DNA of 38,550 nucleotides from assembly GCA_002396205.1 (NCBI GenBank), contig DGXB01000093.1:1-38550 (forward strand), given 5' to 3'. Source of the DNA: Bacteroidales bacterium UBA4243 (lineage in GTDB: Bacteria; Bacteroidota; Bacteroidia; Bacteroidales; F082). The position numbers and the translations under genes were made by a program. Below, in pieces: positions 1 to 11,100 of the stretch (within the stretch, counting starts at the first letter, position 1; every line of letters starts with the position of its first letter). The notes under the pieces are model-generated. The model ran no database searches. It had not been told where the DNA came from and was given only the letters and a program-made list of their open reading frames with translations.

Positions 1-1613
1 TCGACTTTGACAATGAGCCTGACTATTGTCTTGAGTGGCAGTTGGGTATTAAAACAGATCGATATAGTATTTGCCCCATGCGTATAGACTTTCTTCCCGT
101 GGTGGAGATTGGTCTTGGCCTCAAGAAGGACGGATCCACACAGTTTTATTCCTTGGGCTGTTACAATCCGTTAGGCCACTTCGAGGTGACCGAAACAGCC
201 TTGATTCGATTCGGACAGTATGAGTTTAGCAATAGGAATCGTAGATTGTATGCCCCTCTCATTTTGAATGGTGGCATTTACGAGCAATATGTGAAAGGTA
301 ATAATGCTATTTGTGTGACAGGAGCCGATGATAAAATCAATTACATCATCGTAGGTGGCAATGTGTATATGTTTGGTTTTACGCCTGGAGCTCATGTCAA
401 GGACAATGCCAATTACCCAACGCGTCATTGTGCAGTCAATGCCCTTGGCGGCAAGTTTGACAAATTCTATCTTTCCGGTTACTTTAACGAGAGAGTATCT
501 CCTAATCAGGACAGTCCACATGCTTACATCGACGGCGGCAGGTTCGACCATGTGGCTTCTGCTGGAAAGGAGGGTATCTGGGGTGATGTCACTTGGCGCA
601 TCAACCATGCCCGCATCAAAGAGTTTTACGGCGGTGGTGTAATGGCTCAAGCAACAGGCAATAATTACAAGATAGTGAAAGGATCTATCGATGTGGTCAT
701 CGACAACAGCATTGTCGACAAATATTGCGGCGGTCCCAAGTTTGGCGACATGGTATCCGGCAAAACCGTCACTACGAGTGCTACAGGCACTACTTTCGGC
801 GTGTATTTTGGAGCCGGCAATGGTGGTACCAACTACATGCAGTATGCTAGCACTGATGCCGTTGCCGCACCAATAAACGATGTCTCCGGATGGGCTGGTA
901 CCGTCAACAGCAATTATCACCCACAACGATACCGTAATCGGGATCAGGGCTATGAAGCCGATTACGAATACGAGGTCATTAATACTTCTACTGGCACCCA
1001 AATTAATACGGTCGTCAACCGTAGCTATTATTTCTCCGCGCAGTTTGCGACTACGAACACGGGCCGTGTCACCAACACGCTCAAGGATTGTATTGTAAAA
1101 AAGAATTTTTATGGAGCAGGAAATTTGGGCGGTGTAAACGACAAAGTCATCTCAACGCTGACCGACACGGAAGTGCGAGGCTCGGCATACGGCGGTGGTT
1201 ATTCTGCCTCCATTCCTGAGGTCAGGATTTATAATAAGGACAAGAATTGTCCCGTCGTTGATATCTATAGTGGTTATATCGCGCCTTCAACGGGTGGCAC
1301 ATATAGATCTTATATATGGAGTAACGATCCTTCGCTTAGCACGAATAACCCTGCCGGTGATGGCATTTTCTTTACGGAAGTACCTCTTGTCGACCTTGGT
1401 AAGGTCACTGGCAATGTCGACTTCACCATCAAGGGCAACTCTACTGTAGGTGGCAGCATTTTCGGCGGCGGCGACGAGAGTGTCGTCAATGGCAACACAT
1501 TAGTTAAGGTGTTGGACCAAACCAAGGTGTTCGGCAACGTCTACGGCGGCGGCAACATGGGCGAAGTGGGAGGCAATACGAAGGTGATTATCAATGGGCA
1601 ACAACAACCATAA
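1..1613 (+). CDS. Glycine-rich VYGGG-repeat surface protein, 3' part only
   Basis: The reading frame is open from base 3 to the left edge, so the true start lies outside the window. A TTG at 42 is not a credible start. About 537 residues are visible. The first half is irregular. The C-terminal third carries the same repeats as the two giant proteins downstream (FYGAGN, AYGGGY, IFGGGD, VYGGGN), alternating with GNT-x-V-x-I strands. This pattern suggests a beta-solenoid. The protein stops abruptly after such a strand with the tail NGQQQP and has no recognisable T9SS sorting domain. The next gene starts 24 bases later on the same strand, so co-transcription is likely. No enzymatic motif was seen. 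Extracellular location is inferred from its neighbours, because the N-terminus is missing. Function is unknown; an adhesin or surface-fibre component is one possibility. Confidence 0.8.
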   Translation, partial: DFDNEPDYCLEWQLGIKTDRYSICPMRIDFLPVVEIGLGLKKDGSTQFYSLGCYNPLGHFEVTETALIRFGQYEFSNRNRRLYAPLILNGGIYEQYVKGNNAICVTGADDKINYIIVGGNVYMFGFTPGAHVKDNANYPTRHCAVNALGGKFDKFYLSGYFNERVSPNQDSPHAYIDGGRFDHVASAGKEGIWGDVTWRINHARIKEFYGGGVMAQATGNNYKIVKGSIDVVIDNSIVDKYCGGPKFGDMVSGKTVTTSATGTTFGVYFGAGNGGTNYMQYASTDAVAAPINDVSGWAGTVNSNYHPQRYRNRDQGYEADYEYEVINTSTGTQINTVVNRSYYFSAQFATTNTGRVTNTLKDCIVKKNFYGAGNLGGVNDKVISTLTDTEVRGSAYGGGYSASIPEVRIYNKDKNCPVVDIYSGYIAPSTGGTYRSYIWSNDPSLSTNNPAGDGIFFTEVPLVDLGKVTGNVDFTIKGNSTVGGSIFGGGDESVVNGNTLVKVLDQTKVFGNVYGGGNMGEVGGNTKVIINGQQQP

Positions 1614-1637
1614 ACCGAAAAATAGAAGTAATTCATT

Positions 1638-4600
1638 ATGAAAATACTGAAAGGTCATTCAAAAATGAAAACATACCTTATTAATAATATATCAAAGTTT
1701 ACGCGGAGGTTTTTGTTAGGTAGCCTCATGCTCTTCGGCTTGGCGGGCAACGCCTTGGCGCAGGCCGACCAACCTTACGTCATCAAGCTGACGAATTACA
1801 ACAATGCCGCCGGCGACCACTATTTGGCACACGTCAAAGTAGGGGACACTTGGGTGCTTCAGGATGCCACCACGTTCGGCCCCGACTGCCTTTGGTATTC
1901 GGGCCGCGAACTCAACCTCTCCGGCACCAACCACAACTATTATTTCATCGACGACAACAACCATTACCGCTTCCTCTCCGCACCATTGGAGGAAGGAGGC
2001 ACGTTGGGGCTTTCCGACTCACAGCCGCCGGTCTATCTCCTCAACAATACCGACCATAACTATTATTTCTACGATTGGGACTACGACAACAGGCCTCAAG
2101 GCGCAGGCGTGGCCCGTGGTCACCAATATAATGGGGTTACCAACAATGATGAATGCACAGCCTGTGGCGGTAATATGGAAGATGGCGAGTGTTGGGAAGT
2201 GTATTGGGTGGAATGTAACAATGGTGTCTGGAAATTGTCAGGTACACACCATTACAACATCACTGAAACCAGCGGCAGGTTCCGCCTTGTGACCGACACA
2301 CCTATTGATATGCAAATCACCGAAGGTGGCTTGAACGACTTGGCCAGTTTCAATATGGATTACCCTAATAGCCATTCCCTTTCTGCCACAATTGAATCGT
2401 TCAGTTACATACCTGCCTACCACAAGTATGACTTTGACGAAGTAACCGTTCCGGGCACTCAGGGTACTTCTCCTACCTTGCTGCACCACACCTATTACTA
2501 TCCCTTTGGTGAAACGAATACAAATCCACCCACGACTCCACAATCCAGTGGCGACTCGAATGACTGGACCTACAACTGGACCATTTCGGGCGAGGGTGCG
2601 GAATACCTTTCGTTCACGAATGAAGGCGCAACGAGCCATACCAGCTCTTTGCCCGCCCCGACACTGTATTACCGCACCGTGAACAACACTGGCGACAAGC
2701 AGGCCACCTTGACGCTCACCGTCACCTATAGCGGCGAGTCGAGGCAAACCAAGTCGGCCACCGTTACGGTGAAAACGCCGTGCCAAAACCCGTCGTTTTC
2801 GGCCAATGTCAACTATGAGGGTGTCACCATTTCGTGGACCCCCACCGCCGAACATTATGTGGTTTCGTGGAAAAAACAAAACGACCCGGATTGGCAAACA
2901 GCCACGGTGGACAGCCCCGAAACATCATTTTTCCTCGACAATTTGGAGTACGCCACAACGTATGACTACAAAGTGAAGGCCACTTGCGATTCAAACGTCC
3001 CAACCCCGCTTCAATTCACTACACTTCATCAGCCTAAGGCTGTGGTGGGTGGCGCAGTGTTTGGAGGTGGCCGCATGGCCGACGTGCATGGCAAGACTGA
3101 GGTGGTCATCATCAATACCGACAGCATCGGCGCGGTGTATGGCGGCAACGACATTGCGGGCCAGGTGTTGGGCTACGATGACGACACCCCAGGCGTTTAC
3201 GGTTCAACCATTAAGTTGGGCGTGACCTCCAGTGACCCAGATGCCGTAACCTATAATAACAGTCAAGCATCCACCAAGGTCAGGGTTGGTGATGTATATG
3301 GCGGCGGAAACGGCTATTATGCCTACGACGGCTCCACTTTCGTGCGCGCTGATGACGATCATACTTTCTTTCCTGTTTCACCAAATGGAACAGTCAGGGC
3401 CATGACACAATCGCACCAAGTGGGTGAGGTGGTGTGGACCAACACCACAGGTAATCCATACACCATGATTGTCCCTAAAATCACCAAGACGAACATCACA
3501 GTGGCCAACAATGCCGTGAAGGCTGATTCCATCTTTGGCGGCGCCAAGAACGCCTTCATCACCAATACCAATGCCAATGATGGCACCTCCATCACCATCG
3601 ACGGCGGAACGGCCTTTGCCGTGTTTGGCGGCAACAACTTTGGCGGCAACCAAACCGCAGGCAAACATATTATTGCGGTCAACAATACGAAGAGCCAAAC
3701 GAGCGGTTATCCTTCCGGCCTTGGACGAGACTATGGCATTTGCTATGTTTTCGGCGGCGGCAACAAAGTTGAGGGCTTGACGACAGACATCACCATCAGC
3801 GGCGGCATGTGCGACACCGTTTTCGCAGGAGGCAACGCGGCTGACGTAGGGGATGCCAATGTGGTCGTCAACTGCCCGCAAAGCAAGACTTTCACCAACG
3901 CTGTCAGCACTTGGGACGAGGATGGCAATATCACTGGAATCAATGAGGGTTATGCGTGGAACGGCACGGGCATATACAACGTGCGCGCCCTCTTTGGCGG
4001 TAACAACAGGGATCACATGCACAACTTGCCGACTATCACCTTGACACGAGGCAGTGTTGGCACCGTGTATGGCGGCGGCAATTCGGGCCGTATGCTGGCG
4101 CAAACGCCTGAAACATCGGATAAACCCATTGCCACAGAGTTCGGGGCCAACTATATCGGGAATGATGAGCTTCCTATCTATTACGGTACTCATGTCATTA
4201 TGGACAGCCCCAACATGCTCGTCGACTATCTTTATGGCGGATGCCAGATGAGTGATGTGCTCTACAGCACTTGGGTGGAAGTCCTGGATGGCCATGTGGG
4301 CACCGTATATGGCGGCTGCAACATTGGCGGCGACGTGGGCAGCACTTGTCTTTATTCTTCTGGCTCCCCGGAACAACGTCAGGCTGTGCAAGGTGCCACC
4401 TACGTGAAAGCTGCTGGCGGCACCATCTATGGAGACCTCTTCGCCGGTAGCAACGGCTACTACCATTGCAACGACGGCGTGCATTACGTGGCCGGCCTCA
4501 ATTTCTCCGACCAATACCATGTGGGCAAGACCATCCCTTCGCACAACGAGACCCATGTGTTGGTGACCCGGCGGGATGCCAACCATGCGGTCGTCGTCAA

Positions 4601-7600
4601 GGGCAATGTGTATGCGGGCGGCAACCTGGCCTATGTGGGCTTCATCAACTCGACCACCAACGGGCACAATTATCCCACCTTCAGGGGATTTGCCTCTCTG
4701 CGCATGAATGCCGGTAGGGTGGAAGGCAACGTGTATGGCGGCGGCAACCGTGCCTCCATCTTCGGCAGCAACGAAGTGAAGGTCTCGGGCGGCAGCATTG
4801 GCTTCGATGCTGATGGCCAGCCCACTGGCGGCGCCCTTTATGGCGGCAACGACAAGTCGGGGCAGGTGGCCCAAATCACCAACCGCGTGTTTCCCGAGAG
4901 CGAGGCCCTGGCCTCTGATAACCGTACCTCATTGAGGGTCATGGGCGTGAAGACTTACGTCGATATCAGCGGCAAGCCCCATATCTTTACCGTCTATGGT
5001 GGTGGCAACGGCGCTTACGATTACACTCCCGACCAATATTGCGACGTCACCGACCAACCAGTGCAGTCAAACACTTTCGTCGACATCAACATTGATGCAG
5101 CCGGCGGTGCAGAACAAGGCGGTTATATTAATACGGTGTATGGCGGCGGCAATGGCGTCACCGTGCTCGACCGCATCACCGTGTTCCTCAACGTGCAGAA
5201 TACGGCCAGCAATATGTATGACCACGTGGGCACCATCTTTGGCGGCAACAATATGGGTGATTTGGACATTTTGTCCGACATCGTCTTTGTGAACGGCCAG
5301 GTCAATACGGTGTATGGCGGCTGCAACGAAGGAGCCATGTTGGGTAGCTTCACCGTAGGCGACTATACCAATGTGGGCAGCTTGATACATCGTGGCACTT
5401 CCTATACTCCAGTCGGTACTTCAGAGTCTCGTCAGTTGAATGGCATCATTAGCGGCTATGCCTACGGCGGTTGCCGCAGCAACGGTGTGACCAACAACAC
5501 CCTCGTCCTTGTGGAAGGCGGCGACCACCATACGGCCACGTTCTTCGGCGGCAGCGACGTGAGCGGCGACATTGGCGGCTTGTCGCAAGTGGTCGTCACG
5601 GGTGGCTCTGTGGGCACAGTGTATGGTGCCGGCAATGGCGACTATGACTATTCGGGCGGCGTTCAGCCTCCTTATAGCACAAGTTCGCGCGTCGATATGC
5701 TTGGCGGCACTTGCAATGGTAATGTCTTCGGCGGCGGTTTGGCAGGCGAGAGCGGCGAAACCCATGTGACCATCAATGGCGGCTCGGTGGGCAACAACGT
5801 GTTTGGCGGCGGCAACGAGGCTGGCGTCGTTGCTGAAAACGGCACCACGGGCAACAGCACCATCACAATGGAAGGTGGCTTTGTGGCTAACGGTATTTAC
5901 GGCGGTTGCAACGCCCTTGGCGATGTTGAAGGCGATGTCCTTATCACACTCACGAATGGCCAAGTAGGCAGGCAAAACGCCCACGCCAACATCCATGGTG
6001 GCGGCTATGGTCAGCAGACCAAGGTCGTGAAAAACGTCACTGTCAACTTCGGCACTGTGAGCGCTGATGGAAATCCGAACTTGGTCTTGTTTGGCGACCT
6101 CTATGGCGGTTCGGCCTTTGGCCATGTCAACACTGCCGACGAAAACGCACCGGGCGCAACCACTACCACCAACGTTAACCTGAACAATGGTAGAATAGTA
6201 GGTGCGGCCTACGGCGGTGGCTTGGGACAAAAAGCCGGCGTGAATGGCGCCACTACCGACATAGAACCGTTTGTGTATGGCAGGGTTTACCTTAAGGTTG
6301 GCGATGAGCCACTGGCAGGTACTGGTACTTATACTGGCCAAGCCGACCTCGTCGACTGCGACGTGTATGGCTGCAACAACCTGAATGGCACGCCCAAAAG
6401 CGAAATCTATGTGGATGTGTACCAAACCGCACACACTCCCGACAACGTAGCCTCGAATATCGAAGGCAGCTATGCCATCCACCAAGTGTTTGGCGGCGGC
6501 AACCAAGCTGCTTACACGGAAGGTACAAACAGTACAAATGTTTATATCCACGGATGCTTGAACACGATTTACCGCACCTTCGGCGGTAGCAACGCCGCTG
6601 AAGTGTATGGCACCAATCTCACTATTGACGGTGGCCGATTCAACGAGGTGTTTGGAGGAGGAAATGGCGAGGTGTTGCCTGCCGATGTGGGTGTAGGCGG
6701 CATCGATATTCTTGTCAAAGGCGGCTATTTCAACGTGTTGTTCAACGGAAGTAACCAACACGGCACGATATCCGGCCCTGTTACCTATACTACAGAAGAG
6801 GGACCTTGTGGCAGCATGATGATTCTCGACAATTTCTTGGGCTCCAACCAAGCAGACATTTTCGGCGACGTCACGGCAACCATCAAATGCGGCGATGCCA
6901 TGTCGTTCGTCAATCTTTATTGCGGCAGCAACCGTGCGCAAATCTATGGCAACATCGATGTCGTCATTAAGGGCGGCGTGTTCGAAAACGTCTACGGTGG
7001 CTCAAAAGGCCAGCTCGACCCGCCCTATTCCTCCGACATCCATACCATCACCCAAGACATCATCGATGCCCACCCCAATGAGCATTTGAAGCTGGGCGAG
7101 GGCGGCAACATCACCCTCACCATCAATGGCGGCACCATAGGCAACCTCTTTGGCTCGTGCAACCTCAACGGCAACGCCGAGGGCAAGATCAGCATCATTG
7201 TGGATGACGAAAGCAATAACTGCGGTCTCTTTATCGGAAACATCTATGGAGGAGGCAATGTCACCAATTACACACCTCTCAATGCCAACATCAGGTCGCC
7301 CAAGATCATGATTCACAACGCCACCGTTGGAGGCCATACCAGCGATCTTCCTATCAATCCCAGTGGCGCATCCACAGGTGTCGACTATGATGGCAACGTG
7401 TTCGGTGGAGGCTGCTACGGCAATGTGACCAGCCAGCCGGAAGTGATCGTCGGCAACGGCTTGGACAATGATCATTCCAAAGTGAACATCATGGGCAATG
7501 TGTATGGCGGCGGTATGCAAGGCAAAGTGATTGGCAACGCCGATGTGGTGGTTGTCCCGAAGACACACAATTTCACTTATTCCCAACCTACGGAGGGCGG

Positions 7601-8111
7601 CACCATCAGGGTGATCGACAGTCGTGGCAGCATCATGTCTGCTGGCACAACATACGCATTAGGCGAGCATTTGGACTATCGTATCGTGGCCATCCCCAAT
7701 ATCTATGGTTATGGATTCGGTAGTTGGACGGTCAACGGTGAGGGCGCAAGTGTGGCCAACGAACAATCGGTTTCCTCCACCTTCACCATGGGCACGGCTG
7801 ACGCTTCGTTGACGGCCACCTTCCAGCAAGTAAGCACCAAGACGCTTACCGTCACCCAACCGGCCAACGGTAGCATCACGGTGAAAGATGGTCTGGGCAA
7901 TACTATTGACGTCACTCAGACTATCACTATCAGTGTAGGCGCGGTGCTTACCTTTGAGGCCACACCAGCCTCTGGCTACAAGTTTACGACATGGCAGGTT
8001 TCCGCAGGAAACGGTTATGTCACCCATCCTGCTTCGGCAAACACGACCTTCGTCATGGGAGACCAAGCCACCACGATAACGGCTAATTTTGAAGAAACAC
8101 AACAACCATAA
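1638..8111 (+). CDS. Giant secreted VYGGG-repeat protein with FN3 and InlB-type repeats
   Basis: A 2157-residue protein. The N-terminus has basic residues, a hydrophobic stretch (FLLGSLMLFGLAGNALAQA) and an apparent signal peptidase site near residue 42. An in-frame ATG at 1665 is an alternative start that keeps the signal peptide. Residues about 45-375 are irregular. Residues about 380-463 look like a fibronectin type III domain (VTISWTP, YVVSWKK, YDYKVKATC). Residues about 467-1975 hold more than 30 [VI][YF]GG(G/C/N/S) repeats separated by short beta-strand segments, often GNTxVxIxGGxI. Residues about 1986-2150 are two divergent InlB B-type repeats (FGSWTVNGEG, FTTWQVSAGNG, LTATF and ITANF endings). 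It ends EETQQP with no T9SS tail. It lies 24 bases after the previous gene and 12 before the next. A secreted or surface structural role is inferred; the binding partner is unknown. Confidence 0.85.
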   Translation: MKILKGHSKMKTYLINNISKFTRRFLLGSLMLFGLAGNALAQADQPYVIKLTNYNNAAGDHYLAHVKVGDTWVLQDATTFGPDCLWYSGRELNLSGTNHNYYFIDDNNHYRFLSAPLEEGGTLGLSDSQPPVYLLNNTDHNYYFYDWDYDNRPQGAGVARGHQYNGVTNNDECTACGGNMEDGECWEVYWVECNNGVWKLSGTHHYNITETSGRFRLVTDTPIDMQITEGGLNDLASFNMDYPNSHSLSATIESFSYIPAYHKYDFDEVTVPGTQGTSPTLLHHTYYYPFGETNTNPPTTPQSSGDSNDWTYNWTISGEGAEYLSFTNEGATSHTSSLPAPTLYYRTVNNTGDKQATLTLTVTYSGESRQTKSATVTVKTPCQNPSFSANVNYEGVTISWTPTAEHYVVSWKKQNDPDWQTATVDSPETSFFLDNLEYATTYDYKVKATCDSNVPTPLQFTTLHQPKAVVGGAVFGGGRMADVHGKTEVVIINTDSIGAVYGGNDIAGQVLGYDDDTPGVYGSTIKLGVTSSDPDAVTYNNSQASTKVRVGDVYGGGNGYYAYDGSTFVRADDDHTFFPVSPNGTVRAMTQSHQVGEVVWTNTTGNPYTMIVPKITKTNITVANNAVKADSIFGGAKNAFITNTNANDGTSITIDGGTAFAVFGGNNFGGNQTAGKHIIAVNNTKSQTSGYPSGLGRDYGICYVFGGGNKVEGLTTDITISGGMCDTVFAGGNAADVGDANVVVNCPQSKTFTNAVSTWDEDGNITGINEGYAWNGTGIYNVRALFGGNNRDHMHNLPTITLTRGSVGTVYGGGNSGRMLAQTPETSDKPIATEFGANYIGNDELPIYYGTHVIMDSPNMLVDYLYGGCQMSDVLYSTWVEVLDGHVGTVYGGCNIGGDVGSTCLYSSGSPEQRQAVQGATYVKAAGGTIYGDLFAGSNGYYHCNDGVHYVAGLNFSDQYHVGKTIPSHNETHVLVTRRDANHAVVVKGNVYAGGNLAYVGFINSTTNGHNYPTFRGFASLRMNAGRVEGNVYGGGNRASIFGSNEVKVSGGSIGFDADGQPTGGALYGGNDKSGQVAQITNRVFPESEALASDNRTSLRVMGVKTYVDISGKPHIFTVYGGGNGAYDYTPDQYCDVTDQPVQSNTFVDINIDAAGGAEQGGYINTVYGGGNGVTVLDRITVFLNVQNTASNMYDHVGTIFGGNNMGDLDILSDIVFVNGQVNTVYGGCNEGAMLGSFTVGDYTNVGSLIHRGTSYTPVGTSESRQLNGIISGYAYGGCRSNGVTNNTLVLVEGGDHHTATFFGGSDVSGDIGGLSQVVVTGGSVGTVYGAGNGDYDYSGGVQPPYSTSSRVDMLGGTCNGNVFGGGLAGESGETHVTINGGSVGNNVFGGGNEAGVVAENGTTGNSTITMEGGFVANGIYGGCNALGDVEGDVLITLTNGQVGRQNAHANIHGGGYGQQTKVVKNVTVNFGTVSADGNPNLVLFGDLYGGSAFGHVNTADENAPGATTTTNVNLNNGRIVGAAYGGGLGQKAGVNGATTDIEPFVYGRVYLKVGDEPLAGTGTYTGQADLVDCDVYGCNNLNGTPKSEIYVDVYQTAHTPDNVASNIEGSYAIHQVFGGGNQAAYTEGTNSTNVYIHGCLNTIYRTFGGSNAAEVYGTNLTIDGGRFNEVFGGGNGEVLPADVGVGGIDILVKGGYFNVLFNGSNQHGTISGPVTYTTEEGPCGSMMILDNFLGSNQADIFGDVTATIKCGDAMSFVNLYCGSNRAQIYGNIDVVIKGGVFENVYGGSKGQLDPPYSSDIHTITQDIIDAHPNEHLKLGEGGNITLTINGGTIGNLFGSCNLNGNAEGKISIIVDDESNNCGLFIGNIYGGGNVTNYTPLNANIRSPKIMIHNATVGGHTSDLPINPSGASTGVDYDGNVFGGGCYGNVTSQPEVIVGNGLDNDHSKVNIMGNVYGGGMQGKVIGNADVVVVPKTHNFTYSQPTEGGTIRVIDSRGSIMSAGTTYALGEHLDYRIVAIPNIYGYGFGSWTVNGEGASVANEQSVSSTFTMGTADASLTATFQQVSTKTLTVTQPANGSITVKDGLGNTIDVTQTITISVGAVLTFEATPASGYKFTTWQVSAGNGYVTHPASANTTFVMGDQATTITANFEETQQP
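3040..7560 (+). repeat. VYGGG repeat array of the 2157-residue protein
   Basis: Degenerate protein-level repeats, seen in DNA as recurring GTxTATGGCGGCGGC-like blocks. The usual unit is a V/I-Y/F-G-G-G turn, then N, a short variable loop, and a strand such as TxVxIxGGxV. The third glycine is often replaced by Cys (YGGC), Asn or Ser. Unit length varies from about 20 to over 50 residues, so this is not a simple tandem DNA repeat. Confidence 0.8.
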
Positions 8112-8123
8112 AGCATATAAGCA

Positions 8124-11100
8124 ATGAAACATATGAACACGAGTATGAATTTGAAACGTAAAGCGCTTCTCTTGTTGGCCATGCTGCTCACGGGCGGTGT
8201 GGCATCGGCGCAGGTGGTCGTCAAAGGCAGCGTCTATGGCGGCGGCCAAGGCATCGAGACGGATGAAAAGTCGGGTCTCGTGACGGGCAACGCCACCGTC
8301 ACAATGAACGGCGGCACCGTGGAGCGCAGCATCTACGGCGGTGGCGAACTCGGCTCGGTGGGCACTTTTACAGCGTTTACGACCGTTGAGTACACCGAAG
8401 GTGAACATGAAGGGCAAAGCGTGCAAGTGCCATCCAAATGTGCCGAAAACACCGGCGTGGCCACGGTGACCGTCAACGGGGGCCATGTGGGCAAGAACGG
8501 CTCGTTGATGGGAGTCAATCCCGATGATGACGACCGAGGCTGGATCTTCTGTGGGGGGCGTGGCGAGGCTGACTCCATCAACTATCCCAAGGCCATCGCG
8601 CTCGGCGTGGTGGGCAGCACCCATCTGACCTTCGGAACCCTAGCTAACACCACCCAACCGCTCGTCACGGCATCTGTGTATGGCGGCTGTGAGAATGGCT
8701 TGGTGCTTGAGGATACCCATGTGGAGATTCTGGGCGGACAAATCGGCACGGGACTTGCCTCCAAAACGCAAGGTGAGAATAATGTGTGGACTGGCACATG
8801 GGATCTTGTATATGACGATACCAAATGGACCAATGCCATTAATGCGGTGCAGTCTGGAAATGCTACTGCCATTAATGCTGCTGCGGGCCAGTTCCATGAG
8901 TGTGACGCCTGGCCCTACGGCGACGGCAACGATCACTACTATGTTTATGACATTAACGCTGGTGCATCAGGTTACAACTCGCATGGAGGCGCCTTGCAAG
9001 GCTCTAACGGACAAACGTTCTTCGGTAACGTGTTCGGCGGCGGCTCGGGCTTCTATCCCATCGCCCCTGGCATTTGGCGGCGCTCGGCGGGTCGCGTCAA
9101 TGGCAACACCCTTGTGGAAATCAAAGGAGGCCACATCCTCACTTCCGTCTATGGCGGCAACGAGATGACCGACGTGAAAGGCACATGTACCGTCAATATG
9201 ACCGGCGGCACCCTCGGTGTGCCGCGCACTTTGGAAGACATTGAGGCGCACCCCGTCACCTGCTACCTCTTTGGTGCCGGCAAGGGCGACCAACGTGTCA
9301 TGTTCAACAGGTGGACCAATGTGCAGAATGCTGAGGTCAACATCGGCGGCGATGCCTTCTTCTTCGGCTCGGTGTTTGGCGGCGGCGAGGACGGCCACGT
9401 GCTCGGCAATGTGACAGTGAACATTAATACAGAGACTGGCGATGACGCCTACATCGGCACTTGGGGCTATTCCTACGTGGACGGCAACGTGTTCGGCGGC
9501 GGACGTGGCTTCTCAGGCGAAGGCATCACCTGCGGATCGGTGGGCGGCGATATCACCGTGAACATTAATGGAGGCAACATCCTCGGCTCCATCTATGGCG
9601 GCGGACGCATGGCCTCGGCAGGCATCGGATTCGCACTCGAACTTGACCCTATTATAGGCTATTTCCAGCCCGACATTCCCGACGACCCCGAAACCCCTGA
9701 GGATGAATCGGAAACCCATGGCCACGTCACCATCAACATCAGCGGCGGCACCATCGGCAACGACTACGAGTCGAAGCTGCACCTCGGCAATCCCAACCTC
9801 GAAGGCGGACGCACCCACGGCGGCAACGTCTTCGGCGGCTCGATGGGCCGCTTGACCAAACTCGATGGCTCCATCAACCCGAAATGGCCCATCTTGGGTC
9901 AGGTGAAGACCACCGAAATCAACATCAAAGGCGACAACACCATCATCAAGGGCAACGTGTACGGCGGCGGCGAGTTCGGCCTCGTGCTCGACAACACCGA
10001 GGTCAACGTCAGGGGTGGCACCATCTGGCGCAACGTGTACGGCGGCGGCTACGGCAGCAACGACAACACCACCATAACGGATATCCAAACCGGCCAAGCG
10101 GGCTTGACCTTCCGCTACACGCCCATGGCCTTCGCCGGCGTGGTGAGCAAGAATACCTTCGTCAACATCAGCGGCGGCTGGGTGAAGAAGAACGTGTATG
10201 GCGGCGGCGAGATGGCCTCGGTGGGCCTCATCGACTACAGACTCAACAATGCCGGAACCGACTTCGAGAACATTACCATACACGATAACGAAGCCTCTTC
10301 CTTTGCCTTGAGCTGGCCATACGATTATCAGTATTTCACAGGATTCGACGGCAACACGCACGTGGAAATCACAGGCGGACGCATCGGCATCACCGGCAAG
10401 GACTTCATGGGCCCGTGGAACGCTTCGGGCACGCCTTTGGTCATTCCCGAAGGAGGGACTGGATATGTAGCCTATGACGGATCGGATGCACACAAAAAGG
10501 CCCTCAAGGCTGCCCGCCAAGACAACGGCGACGTGTTTGGCGGCGGCCACGGCATCGCGGGCGACCGCTACGACTTTGCCTTCTGCGCCAACGCCAACAA
10601 CACCGTGGTCAACATTAACTACACCAATACTGATGCCGAGCCAACGAACTACAAACCCGACGATTGGGTTTATGGTTTTTTACCCAAAGCGAATGATTGG
10701 ACAAACTACGGCACCTTAGCCTGCATCGCCGGTTCGGTGTATGGTGGTGCCGAAAACGGCCATGTGCTAAACACGGCTAACCTCACCCTCAACAAGGGCT
10801 TGATTGGCCATGCCATCTACGGCGGCGGCAAGGGCAAAGACACCTATACGGTACGCCTCCTGAACTTGGGTTCCACGACTGAGTATCATAACGCAGAAAT
10901 CTACAGCCTCACAGCAGGCAAGGTGTATGGCAGCACTTCGGTGACCATGAACGGCGGCTATGTGATGCGCAACGTCTACGGTGGTGGCAACATGGCCTCG
11001 GTGGGCAAGGGCAACTATGCTGGCGGCTCTGACGACTATTCCACGGCTGGCTACGGCGAGAAAGTCGCCAACTTGTGGACTGGGGGAGCGGGCAGCAATG

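Noticed and set aside
3378..4874. Long antisense reading frames opposite the giant repeat genes (also 5421-6941, 7659-8624, 9513-10550 and others)
   Set aside because: They mirror the glycine and valine codon bias of the real genes (Gly GGC gives Ala or Pro in antisense), have no independent motifs and lie wholly inside strongly supported coding sequence.
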